This document shows, one piece after another, positions 51,964-60,011 of a stretch of 64,000 nt of DNA. The notes under the pieces are model-generated. The model was not told where the DNA came from, made no database searches, and saw nothing but the letters and a program-made list of their open reading frames with translations. Every line of letters starts with the position of its first letter. Position 1 is the stretch's first letter. The DNA lies in assembly GCF_946886105.1 (NCBI RefSeq), contig NZ_CAMPHV010000013.1, positions 57,357-121,356 of the forward strand, in the 5' to 3' direction. The position numbers and the translations under genes are program-made. The stretch is from an uncultured Pseudomonas sp. (GTDB taxonomy: Bacteria; Pseudomonadota; Gammaproteobacteria; Pseudomonadales; Pseudomonadaceae).

Positions 51964-54710
51964 TGCCGCGTTTTATCCATAGCCAGGAACAAGCCCTGCT
52001 GCTGCCCGCCGAACAACTCGGCGGCAAGGCCGCCAACCTCGCCTGGCTCAGCCGCGAAGGCTTGCCGGTGCCGCGCTGGTGGGTGCTGAGCACCGCCGCC
52101 TTCGGCGAACTGCTGAGCAGCAATCAGTTGCAGGCGTTTATCGCCGAGCAACTGCACGGGCTGCACGACTCCACCCCGATCGACCAGGTCGAGGCCCGCG
52201 CCAGCGCCATCCAGGCGCGCATTCTCGCGGCGCAGTTGCCGGCGGCGATCAGCCAGCAGCTGGTCGAGGCCCTGCCGGTCGAGGAAGGCTATTACGCCGT
52301 GCGCTCTTCGGTGCTCGGCGAAGACGCCCAAGGCGCCTCGTTCGCCGGGCAGATGGACAGTTACCTGTACCAGCACGGCCTGGCCGCCATCGAGCGCAGT
52401 CTGTTGCGGGTCGCGGCCTCGGCGTTCAACGCCCGCGCCCTGCTCTATCGACTGAGCAAGGGCTTGCCGGTGCAGGATATCCGCGCCGCGGTGATCATTC
52501 AGCAGATGGTCGACGGCGAGGTGTCCGGGGTGATGTTCACCGCCCACCCGGTCACCGGCGACCGCAAGCAGGCGCTGATCGCCGCCGCCTGGGGTTGCGG
52601 CGAAGGCATCGTCTCGGGAATCTGCAACACCGATGAGTTCAGCGTGGCACTGGATGAGCAGACGATCAGCGAACAATTGGCCGACAAGGACGTCGCCGTG
52701 GTGTTCGACAGCCAGAGCGGCCTCGGCACCCGTGAAATACCGGTGGCCGAGGCACGCCGTCAGCCGGCTTGCCTTACCCCTGAGCAGCTGTATCGGCTGC
52801 GCGACCTCGGCAAGCGCATCGCCGAACTGCAACGCTTCCCCCAGGACATCGAATGGACCTGGCGCGAGGGCCAGGCCTATATCCTGCAAACCCGACCGAT
52901 CACCCGCCTGCCGGCCCCGGCGCAATCGAGCGAACGGCGTCTGGTGTTCGATAACTCGAATATCCAGGAGTCCTATTGCGGGGTGACCACGCCCTTGACG
53001 TTCTCCTTCGCCAACCGCGGCTACGCCACGGTGTACGAGCAGACCATGCGCCTGCTCGGCGTCAGCCAGACACAGATCGAAGCGCACCGCGACATGCTCG
53101 ACAATATGCTCGGGCTGATCCACGGGCGGGTCTACTACAACATCAACAACTGGTACCGCGGCCTGCTCCTGCTGCCCTCGTTCAAGACTAACAAGGCCGA
53201 CATGGAACGCATGATGGGCCTCACCGATCCGGTCGACCTGATCGAGGACCGTCCGCTCAGCGGCCGCGAGAAACTCGCCAAGCTGCCCCAGGTGCTGCGC
53301 GCGCTGTTTCATCTGTCGCGCGGTTTTCGCCGCATGGATCGTCTGGTCGCCGAGTTCCGCGCGATGTTCGACCAGGCCTACCGCAGCGTGCCGCGCGCCA
53401 GCCTGCACACCCTGAGCGTCGGCGAGCTGGTGGAACAGGCGCGGCGTCTGGACCGCGAACTGCTGCAACGCTGGACCACGCCGATCGTCAACGACTTCTA
53501 CGTGATGATGATGAACGGCCGGGTACACCGCGCCCTGCTCGCCGCCGGCGTGGCCAACCCGGACCTGGTGCAGAACAACCTGCTGTCCGGCGAAGAGGGT
53601 ATCGAAAGCACCGAGCCGACCAAGTACCTGCTGCGCATGTGCGCCTATGTACGCGCCAAGCCGGCGCTGCAGGAGTTGCTGGAAAGCGCGGAGAACGCCA
53701 GCCTGCTGGGGCGCATCCAGATGCAGGACGTCGACTTCCACGGCCAGTGCCTGGACTATATCGAGCGCTACGGCGACCGCACCATGGGCGAATTGAAGCT
53801 CGAGTCGATCACCCTGCGCCAGGACCCGAGCTTTCTCTTCGCGGTGCTTAAGAACTACCTGAGCCGCCCCGACCTGACCCTGGAAACCCTCGCCGCCAAC
53901 GAAGCCCGCTTTCGCCTGGAGGCCGAGCAACTGGCCTTCGGCGCCATCCGTCAGCAGCTCGGTGCGCGCCGCCTGCGTCGCTTCCGCAAGCACCTGGCAC
54001 AGCTGCGCGATGCCATTCGCAATCGCGAGAACATGCGCCTGGCGCGCACCCGCATGTTCGGCCTGTACCGCGAGCTGTTCCTCGAAATCGGCGCGCAGTT
54101 CGCCTTCGACGGCCAGCTCGAACAAGCCCGCGATATTTTCTATCTGAGCCTGGAAGAGCTTTACGCGTTGCAGGATGGCCGCGCCGTGCAAACCGAGCTG
54201 AAAAGCCTGGTCGCGGCGCGCCAGGCCGAGTACGCCGGCTACCAGCAGGCCGAGCTGCCCCACCATTTCTGGGCCTGGGGCATGGTTTACCGGCACAACG
54301 CCTACGCCTACCCCCATGACCAGGCGCTACCCAGCGATGGCCAGCTCAAGGGCATCGGCTGCTACCCCGGCATCGTCGAAGGCAAGGTGCGGTTGATCTT
54401 CTCGCCGGAAGACGAGCTGTCGCTCGACGGCCAGATCCTCTGCACGGTGCGCACCGATCCGGGTTGGGCGCCGCTGTTCCCCACCGCCGGCGGCATTTTG
54501 GTGGAGCGCGGCTCGACGCTATCGCACTCGGCGGTGGTGGCGCGCGAGCTGGGCATTCCGGCGATCGTCGGCATCCCCGGTTTGACCCAGATGCTCAAGG
54601 ACGGCGAGCGGGTACGCATGGACGGCACCCACGGCAGCATCGAGCGCCTGGACCAGCAGCCCGAGCCCGTATCCCGCCAAACCCAGCCCGAGGAAGCCTG
54701 CCATGTCTGA
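51963..54710 (+). CDS. PEP synthase / rifampicin phosphotransferase-like dikinase
   Basis: A 915-residue protein with the three-part layout of rifampicin phosphotransferases: ATP-grasp-like N-domain (LGGKAANLAWLSREGLPVP, YAVRSSVLGEDAQGASFAGQ, ending at LQTRPITR near residue 315), a large helical middle domain without assigned motifs (about 330-780), and a C-terminal swivelling phosphohistidine domain (GCYPGIVEGKVRLI, LSHSAVVARELGIPAIVGI, with the transfer His855). Such enzymes convert ATP plus an alcohol and water to a phosphorylated alcohol, AMP and phosphate. The middle domain normally binds the acceptor. It begins in the stop of the fusion gene and overlaps the next gene by 8 bases, so it is part of the same pathway. 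The acceptor is not known. Confidence 0.82.
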   Translation: MPRFIHSQEQALLLPAEQLGGKAANLAWLSREGLPVPRWWVLSTAAFGELLSSNQLQAFIAEQLHGLHDSTPIDQVEARASAIQARILAAQLPAAISQQLVEALPVEEGYYAVRSSVLGEDAQGASFAGQMDSYLYQHGLAAIERSLLRVAASAFNARALLYRLSKGLPVQDIRAAVIIQQMVDGEVSGVMFTAHPVTGDRKQALIAAAWGCGEGIVSGICNTDEFSVALDEQTISEQLADKDVAVVFDSQSGLGTREIPVAEARRQPACLTPEQLYRLRDLGKRIAELQRFPQDIEWTWREGQAYILQTRPITRLPAPAQSSERRLVFDNSNIQESYCGVTTPLTFSFANRGYATVYEQTMRLLGVSQTQIEAHRDMLDNMLGLIHGRVYYNINNWYRGLLLLPSFKTNKADMERMMGLTDPVDLIEDRPLSGREKLAKLPQVLRALFHLSRGFRRMDRLVAEFRAMFDQAYRSVPRASLHTLSVGELVEQARRLDRELLQRWTTPIVNDFYVMMMNGRVHRALLAAGVANPDLVQNNLLSGEEGIESTEPTKYLLRMCAYVRAKPALQELLESAENASLLGRIQMQDVDFHGQCLDYIERYGDRTMGELKLESITLRQDPSFLFAVLKNYLSRPDLTLETLAANEARFRLEAEQLAFGAIRQQLGARRLRRFRKHLAQLRDAIRNRENMRLARTRMFGLYRELFLEIGAQFAFDGQLEQARDIFYLSLEELYALQDGRAVQTELKSLVAARQAEYAGYQQAELPHHFWAWGMVYRHNAYAYPHDQALPSDGQLKGIGCYPGIVEGKVRLIFSPEDELSLDGQILCTVRTDPGWAPLFPTAGGILVERGSTLSHSAVVARELGIPAIVGIPGLTQMLKDGERVRMDGTHGSIERLDQQPEPVSRQTQPEEACHV

Positions 54711-55827
54711 ACCGTCCCTGATCGCCGGCCCCTGGTCGCCAAGCGATGTCATGCCCGCGGCCTTTCTCGAACTGCCCGCACAGCTCTACGCCGGGGACCC
54801 GCACTGGCTCGGCGAAGACAGCCAAGCCGTGGTCCGGCAATTCGGCCCGCACAACCCCTGGTTCGCACAGGCCGACGCCGCCTGCTGGCTCGGCGTGGTG
54901 CCGGGCGAAGCCAGGCTGGCCGGCTTCTGTAGCGGGCAGCAGATAGATGGCGCGCGCGTGGCGTTTTTCGGCTTTTGGGAAAGCCGCGACAACCTCGACG
55001 CCAATCGCCGGCTGTTCCGCGCCCTCGGCGACTGGGCCAAGGCGCAGGGCGCGACCCGGCTGTACGGGCCAATCGACTTTTCCACCTTCGGCAGCTACCG
55101 CGTGCGTCTGGACGCCTTCGAGGCCGGCGCCTTCCCCGGCGAACCCTGGAACCCGCCCTACTACCCCGAACTGCTCGAGCAGTTGGGTTTCAGCCAGCGC
55201 TACCGCTACCTCTCGACCTTGACCGACACCGAGAGCGCCGCCGAAAGCATTCGCGCCGACTACCTGCGGGTCAAACCGCGCCTGGAACGCCAGGTGCGCC
55301 TGGAAGCGCTGGACGGCGACTTCTGGATGAACAATCTGGACGAACTGTACGGCCTGGTCGATCAGGTATTCGGCGGCAACTTCGCCTACAGCCGCCTCAG
55401 CCGCGAGGCCTTCGAGCAGCATTGCGGGCGCCCCTTCGCCGAGCGCCTGTGCCCACACAGCTCGGTACTGGCGCGTAGTCTGGATGGACGGATCGCCGGT
55501 TTCTTCCTGGTCTACCCCGACTATGCGCCGCTGCTGCGCAACGGCAATCCGCAGCGTCTGCCGGTGGCGCAGGTGAACTTCGCCGAACACTTCGCCCAGC
55601 TGCCGAGGCCGCGCCGCGCCCTGGCCAAGACCGGCGGCGTGCACCCGGATTTCCGCGAACTCGGCCTGTTCACCGCCATGGGCTGCGAACTGTCGTTGCG
55701 CGCCATGGCGCATTACGACGAACTCACCGCGCCCCTGGTGCGCGAGGACAACAACTCGCGGCAGTTCGCCTTGCGCCATGGCCGCAGCCAGAGCCGTCAT
55801 TACGCGCTCTACCAGGGGGCGCTATGA
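54703..55827 (+). CDS. YghO-like GNAT-fold protein
   Basis: A 374-residue soluble protein of the YghO type, a GNAT-like fold. Visible family segments are FFGFWESRDNLDANRRLF, the GPIDFSTFGSYRV block (family pattern GPxxxST) and NPPYYPELLEQLGFSQ. Late ARSLDGRIAGFFLVYPDY is GNAT-like. No activity is proven for the family; an acyltransfer onto an amine or hydroxyl is the usual suggestion. It overlaps the preceding gene by 8 bases and the next by ATGA, so it is tightly coupled in the cluster. Confidence 0.72.
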   Translation: MSEPSLIAGPWSPSDVMPAAFLELPAQLYAGDPHWLGEDSQAVVRQFGPHNPWFAQADAACWLGVVPGEARLAGFCSGQQIDGARVAFFGFWESRDNLDANRRLFRALGDWAKAQGATRLYGPIDFSTFGSYRVRLDAFEAGAFPGEPWNPPYYPELLEQLGFSQRYRYLSTLTDTESAAESIRADYLRVKPRLERQVRLEALDGDFWMNNLDELYGLVDQVFGGNFAYSRLSREAFEQHCGRPFAERLCPHSSVLARSLDGRIAGFFLVYPDYAPLLRNGNPQRLPVAQVNFAEHFAQLPRPRRALAKTGGVHPDFRELGLFTAMGCELSLRAMAHYDELTAPLVREDNNSRQFALRHGRSQSRHYALYQGAL

Positions 55828-57425
55828 ACAATGGCAATGTCGGTACCCTGATTCTCAGCGCCGCCCTACGCCACCCGCAGCGCCTGGCGCTGCGCATCCC
55901 GCGCCCCGGCGAAGGACTGACCAGCGACAGCCTCAGCTATGCCGAGTTGCTCGGCTATGCGGCACGTCTGCAACAAGCGCTGCAAGCCGACGGTTGGCAG
56001 AGCGGCCAGCGCGTATTGCTGCTGGCGCGCCCCGGCTTGCCGCTGTACGCCGTACTGCTGGCGCTATTGGGCTTGGGCCTGGTGCCGGTGCTGCTCGACC
56101 GTGGCATGAGCCGCGCGCGCATGCTCGGCGCCATCGCGGCCAGCGGCGCCAGTGGTTTGATCGGCCAACGCGATATCGTCAAACGCTGGTGGCTGTTGCC
56201 GCAGCTCTGGCGCTTGCGGCGCTACTGCCTGGATGGCGCCTGCTTCGGCGCGCGCGGCCTGCCGCCGGATGCCGGGCAATGCGGCCTGACCAACTACCAG
56301 TTCCTGCCGCGCGGCAATGACGACCATGGCCTGATCAGCTTCACCTCCGGCAGCACCGGCGCACCGAAAGGCGCCGACCGCACCCACGCCAGCCTGATCG
56401 CCCAGCACCTGGCGATCCGCAACCACTGGCCGGACCAGGACGACGAGATCGACATGCCCTGCTTCCCGGTGCTGGTGCTGCACAACCTGTGCTGCGGTAT
56501 CAGCAGCGTGTTGCCGGCCGTCGACCTGGCCACGCCCGGGCAGGTGGATGCGGCGCTGGTGCTGGAGCAGATTCAACGCGAAGGCATCACCCGTCTGAGC
56601 GGCGCGCCGGCTTATATGCAGCGTTTGGTGGAGCACGCGCAGGCCAACGGCTTGCAGTTGCCGCAAGTCCGTTCGCTGGTGGTTGGCGGTTCGACGGTCA
56701 ACCAGGCACTGCTGCACGGCTGCCTGCGCAGCTTTCCGCAGGCTCGGGCGCGGGTGGTGTATGGCTCCACCGAAGCCGAGCCGATCGCCGAGGTGGAGAT
56801 GAGCGAACTGCTGCAGGACTGGCACCAGCAACCCGGCTACCTGCTCGGCAACCCGGCTGAGGTCGCCGACGTGTGTATCGTCGACCCGCAACTGCCCTTG
56901 AGCGATGGGACCAGCGTCGAACGGGCGCGGCTGCCGGCGGGGCAAGTCGGCGAAATTCTGGTGGCCGGCCCCCATGTCCTCAAAGCCTATGTGGACAACC
57001 CGCAAGCCTGCGCGGAATGCAAGATTCCGCGCGCCGACGGCCTGGTCTGGCATCGCACCGGCGACTGCGGGGCGTTCGACCCACAGGGGCGGTTATGGCT
57101 GCACGGCCGGCTCAAGGACCGTGTGCTGATCAACGGCCGCGCCCAGGACAGTTTCATCCTCGAAAAAGCCCTGGATGCCGTGCCCGGCATCATCCGCAGC
57201 GCAGTGCTCAATGCCCTCGACGGACAACCGCTGGTGGTGCTGCAAGGCGAACCGCAACAGGCCGAGCAACTGCCGGCCGTGCTCAAGCAGTTCGACATCA
57301 CCCGGGCCTGGCTCGCGCGCATCGCGCAGATGCCGGTGGATGGCCGCCACAACAGCAAGATCGACCGCCCGGCCCTGCGCCAGGCCCTGAAAAATCGCCA
57401 ACTCGCCTGCGAGGCCCTGCCATGA
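55824..57425 (+). CDS. AMP-forming acyl ligase, OleC-like
   Basis: A 533-residue adenylate-forming enzyme. The phosphate loop ISFTSGSTGAPKG (171-183), VYGSTEAEP (about 312-320) and the hinge TGDCGAFDPQGRLWLHGRLKDR (written in two parts: TGDCGAFDPQG, LWLHGRLKDR) are intact, and a C-terminal Lys in DGRHNSKIDRPAL is suitably placed for adenylation. The VYGSTEAEPIA stretch is reminiscent of OleC beta-lactone synthetases, but OleA, OleB and OleD are not in the window. It may activate a fatty or hydroxy acid for the reductase or the GNAT-like protein. Starts and stops are ATGA-coupled on both sides. Confidence 0.83.
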   Translation: MNNGNVGTLILSAALRHPQRLALRIPRPGEGLTSDSLSYAELLGYAARLQQALQADGWQSGQRVLLLARPGLPLYAVLLALLGLGLVPVLLDRGMSRARMLGAIAASGASGLIGQRDIVKRWWLLPQLWRLRRYCLDGACFGARGLPPDAGQCGLTNYQFLPRGNDDHGLISFTSGSTGAPKGADRTHASLIAQHLAIRNHWPDQDDEIDMPCFPVLVLHNLCCGISSVLPAVDLATPGQVDAALVLEQIQREGITRLSGAPAYMQRLVEHAQANGLQLPQVRSLVVGGSTVNQALLHGCLRSFPQARARVVYGSTEAEPIAEVEMSELLQDWHQQPGYLLGNPAEVADVCIVDPQLPLSDGTSVERARLPAGQVGEILVAGPHVLKAYVDNPQACAECKIPRADGLVWHRTGDCGAFDPQGRLWLHGRLKDRVLINGRAQDSFILEKALDAVPGIIRSAVLNALDGQPLVVLQGEPQQAEQLPAVLKQFDITRAWLARIAQMPVDGRHNSKIDRPALRQALKNRQLACEALP

Positions 57426-58033
57426 ACGCCAGTCACATGATCGTGCGCTTGAACCGGGTTGACCTGCTGACCCTGAGCGGGGTGATCAGCTCGTCCCTCG
57501 CCGTCCTGAGCGGGCTGCATGGCCAGGTTTACCTGGGTATCGCCCTGCTGTTCCTGGCCATGCTCGGCGATGCGCTGGATGGCATCCTGGCGCGCAAATT
57601 CGGTCTGGAGCGGGCGTTCGGCCGCTACCTCGACGGTTTCATGGATGTGTTGATCTACCTGGTCAGCCCGGCGCTGCTGTTCTGGCAATTGGGCTTCGAC
57701 GGGGCTTACGGCATGCTGCTGTGGCTGATGCTGATCTGCGGTTGCGTGCGCCTGTCGGTGTTCAACGACATCGGCAACATCCAGGAAAGCGACGGTCTGG
57801 CCTACCTGGGCATGCCGGTGTTCTGGAGCGTGTTTCTGCTCGCCGGCTACGCCGCTCTGCTGCTGGTAGTGCCACAGACTTTGCTCAACCCGCTGCTGGC
57901 CATTGCCTTGGCGGCGTTCGCCTACGCCATGCTGCTGCGCAGGCCGTTCTTCAAGTTCAAGAGCCTGAAACAGATCCTGTCCATCACCCTGGGCGGCAGC
58001 GGGCTGTTCCTGCTGTTGCAATTCGGAGGCTGA
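57422..58033 (+). CDS. CDP-alcohol phosphatidyltransferase family protein, PssA-like
   Basis: A 203-residue membrane protein with about six hydrophobic segments. The full CDP-alcohol transferase signature is present: Asp50, Asp53, Gly54, Ala57, Arg58, Gly67, Asp71, Asp75 (DALDGILAR, then GRYLDGFMD). The CVRLSVFN segment after it resembles phosphatidylserine- or archaetidylserine-synthase types. The reaction would be CDP-lipid plus an alcohol to a phospholipid plus CMP. It begins within the ligase stop (ATGA) and the CDP-archaeol synthase-like gene follows after one base, which puts the enzyme that makes a CDP-lipid next to the enzyme that uses it. Confidence 0.88.
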   Translation: MNASHMIVRLNRVDLLTLSGVISSSLAVLSGLHGQVYLGIALLFLAMLGDALDGILARKFGLERAFGRYLDGFMDVLIYLVSPALLFWQLGFDGAYGMLLWLMLICGCVRLSVFNDIGNIQESDGLAYLGMPVFWSVFLLAGYAALLLVVPQTLLNPLLAIALAAFAYAMLLRRPFFKFKSLKQILSITLGGSGLFLLLQFGG

Positions 58034-58034
58034 A

Positions 58035-58577
58035 ATGAACCTGCTCGATGCGTTGTCCATCGCCCTCTATGCGCAAATCCCGGTGGTGATCGGCGGCGTG
58101 CTGCATATGTGGTCGGTGACCCACGACCAGTTGCCCGCCTGGAAGACCCCGATCAATCAACGCCTGTTCGGCGCCAACAAGACCTGGCGTGGTCTGCTGC
58201 TGATGCCGGCGTTCACCGCACTGGGCGCCCTGTGCCTGCTGCCGATGGAGTTGTATCTGGGTGAGCGCGGGCCCTTCGGCCTGGCCTTGCCGTTGGTCGG
58301 CGCCTGGATCGGCTTGGCTTATGTGCTGGCCGAACTGCCCAACTCCTGGCTCAAACGGCGCCTGGGTGCGGCGCCCGGGGCGCTGCCGAGCCGGCATACC
58401 GGCTGGTTCGTGCTGCTCGATCAGCTCGATTCGGGCATCGGCATCGCCTTGGCCTACTGGCTGTATCCGGGGCTCGACTGGCGGGTATGCGTGCTGTTCG
58501 CCCTGAGCTTTCCGCTGACCGCGCTACTGGTCAAGCGCCTGCTGTTTATCGCCAAACTCAAGCGTTCGGCGATTTAG
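58035..58577 (+). CDS. CDP-archaeol synthase-like cytidylyltransferase (CarS/DUF46)
   Basis: A 180-residue protein with about five hydrophobic segments. Motifs of the DUF46/CarS family are visible: FGANKTWRG (45-53), ELPNSWLKRRLG (100-111) and LDQLDSGIG (128-136), where the DQLD acidic pair binds metal and CTP. In archaea this enzyme turns unsaturated archaetidic acid into its CDP form; bacterial members are less studied, and the substrate here is unknown. It is the last gene of the cluster and converges with the DUF1883 gene 10 bases away. The symbol carS is avoided because it also names a sensor kinase in this genus. Confidence 0.82.
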   Translation: MNLLDALSIALYAQIPVVIGGVLHMWSVTHDQLPAWKTPINQRLFGANKTWRGLLLMPAFTALGALCLLPMELYLGERGPFGLALPLVGAWIGLAYVLAELPNSWLKRRLGAAPGALPSRHTGWFVLLDQLDSGIGIALAYWLYPGLDWRVCVLFALSFPLTALLVKRLLFIAKLKRSAI

Positions 58578-58587
58578 CGGCGGTCGC

Positions 58588-58890
58588 TCAGCTCAGGCGC
58601 GAGGGCGACTTGCGGACGATTTTGATCGAGTGTTTGAGCGTCGGTTTGCGCGTCACGCTGATGGCTTTGCGGGTGACGGTGTCGATGGTGATGTTCCAGA
58701 AACCGCTGCTCGGCACACTGATCTTGGCCGGGAATTTGTCGAAGGCGCCGCCATGGTAGGTGTGGCGGCCGCCGTTCTTGAAGCTGCGAAAATTCGCATC
58801 GTTCATCAGGCGGATATTGCAGGTTTGCGAGCACTCGATCACCACGATGTCGTCTTCGTTGAGGTGTTCGCGCTGGTGTATGTATTTCAT
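58588..58890 (-). CDS. DUF1883 domain protein
   Basis: A 100-residue protein. MKYIHQREHL, the CSQTCNIRLMNDANF segment and HTYHGGAFDKFPAKISVPSSG match the DUF1883 pattern. No signal peptide, so cytoplasmic. In some larger proteins DUF1883 is fused to TIR domains; this one stands alone and the C-terminal 30 residues are basic. GGAGCTGCAA directly precedes ATG 58890. Its function is unknown. Confidence 0.8.
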   Translation of the reverse strand: MKYIHQREHLNEDDIVVIECSQTCNIRLMNDANFRSFKNGGRHTYHGGAFDKFPAKISVPSSGFWNITIDTVTRKAISVTRKPTLKHSIKIVRKSPSRLS

Positions 58891-59045
58891 TTGCAGCTCC
58901 GCACGGCTCGGTCGGCCAAATCAAAGCGCTAGTATGAGTGCGCGGCTTGTCCCGCAACAAGCCCGACGCCCGCCGTGGCAGCAAGCGAAACGCCAGCCAA
59001 GCTCTATGCTTGTGGTTGCCCCTAACAACCCCTGGAGACATTGAG

Positions 59046-59333
59046 ATGAAAAGCCGCGGACTGCTGCCGCTCGCCCTGCTGGCGACCTTGATACTGGCAA
59101 CCCTGGGCAACGCTCAGGCAGGCGAGCCTGATAAAGCCAGCATGCAGGCTTACAAGGAGCTGCTGGAAATGAGCCTGAAGGAGAAGAAAGGCCTGATGTT
59201 CTATGTCAATGGCCAGGCCATTGGGGGCGCTGTTACCAAGATCGGTGACGATGGCTTTATTGAGGTACGCAACCAGCAATATGGTCGCATCATTATTCGC
59301 CTGGAACAGGTTGATGCACTGGCCGCCAATTGA
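59046..59333 (+). CDS. Small exported protein of unknown function
   Basis: A 95-residue protein with a clear signal peptide (LLPLALLATLILATLGNAQA) and a short folded part (LLEMSLKEKKGLMFYVNGQ, then GDDGFIEVRNQQYGRIIIRLEQVDAL) that looks like a small beta-barrel-type fold. GGAGACATTGAG precedes ATG 59046; the frame extends upstream without support. Its last 20 bases overlap the start of the next gene, so both are likely translated together. Confidence 0.65.
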   Translation: MKSRGLLPLALLATLILATLGNAQAGEPDKASMQAYKELLEMSLKEKKGLMFYVNGQAIGGAVTKIGDDGFIEVRNQQYGRIIIRLEQVDALAAN

Positions 59334-59937
59334 TTCGGCAGTAACCGATCCAGCTGCGCCCAAGGCGGCATGGCGTACGACCGCATACGTGGTCGCACTT
59401 GGCCTGTGGCTCGCCAGCGTTTCAGCCGACGCCGAAACCCTGTATCAGCTGGATGACGCAGGCTGCCAGGCGAGCCTCGAAACCGACGCAAGCGGCGCAA
59501 ACCTGCGGGTGCGCGCAGACCAGGATTGCCCGGTCTCGGCCGGCCGCTTGCAGGAACTGCTGGAACAGGGCCTGAGCCTTGCCGCCCCGCCACAGGGCAA
59601 GCAAGCCTACTCGTCGATTTTCCTTGGTCGCCTGGTGCACTACCCTTGGCTGGTGAATGTCTTGCTGCAGGCGGCAGCCGCTTCGCCGCAGTGGGACTCC
59701 GTGCAGGGTGCAGCCAAGGATGGCCAGGACAATCGCGCTGTCGCCCAACTGTTAAGTCAAACCGAAGCCCTGCTAGGCGTTCGCGCCAGCCTGCGGCGTG
59801 CCGGTTACGAGCTCACAGGCGTATCGGTGGAGAAGGTACTGGTCGGCGGGCATACCGACTTTCCGTACCATCTGGCACAGAACACTCCGGGTAAATTGCC
59901 CTTCGATGCGCAAGTCTGGCTATTGCTCGCGCCCTAA
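59314..59937 (+). CDS. Exported protein of unknown function
   Basis: A 207-residue protein with a hydrophobic segment near residues 20-38 (YVVALGLWLASVSADA), probably a signal peptide with a long N-region. The remainder is soluble with two Cys (AGCQAS and DQDCPV) that may form a disulfide. ATG 59314 overlaps the preceding gene by 20 bases, with only a weak AGG upstream; a start further upstream in this frame would run through the preceding gene. No family recognised. Confidence 0.6.
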   Translation: MHWPPIDSAVTDPAAPKAAWRTTAYVVALGLWLASVSADAETLYQLDDAGCQASLETDASGANLRVRADQDCPVSAGRLQELLEQGLSLAAPPQGKQAYSSIFLGRLVHYPWLVNVLLQAAAASPQWDSVQGAAKDGQDNRAVAQLLSQTEALLGVRASLRRAGYELTGVSVEKVLVGGHTDFPYHLAQNTPGKLPFDAQVWLLLAP

Positions 59938-60011
59938 GCCGACCGGAGGAAACCACTTTGCCATCTACCGCTCTACGCCCCAGCCTCGCCCAGTGATAGC
60001 ATGCGCGCCCC

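Noticed and set aside
55824..57425. An olefin (OleABCD) cluster
   Set aside because: Only an OleC-like ligase is present; no thiolase, hydrolase or dehydrogenase partner.
43755..58577. Direct recent transfer of the cluster from an archaeon
   Set aside because: Base composition and codon use look like the neighbouring Pseudomonas genes, no mobility gene or tRNA flanks the cluster, and the key enzymes are bacterial-looking fusions. Resemblance is at the family level only.
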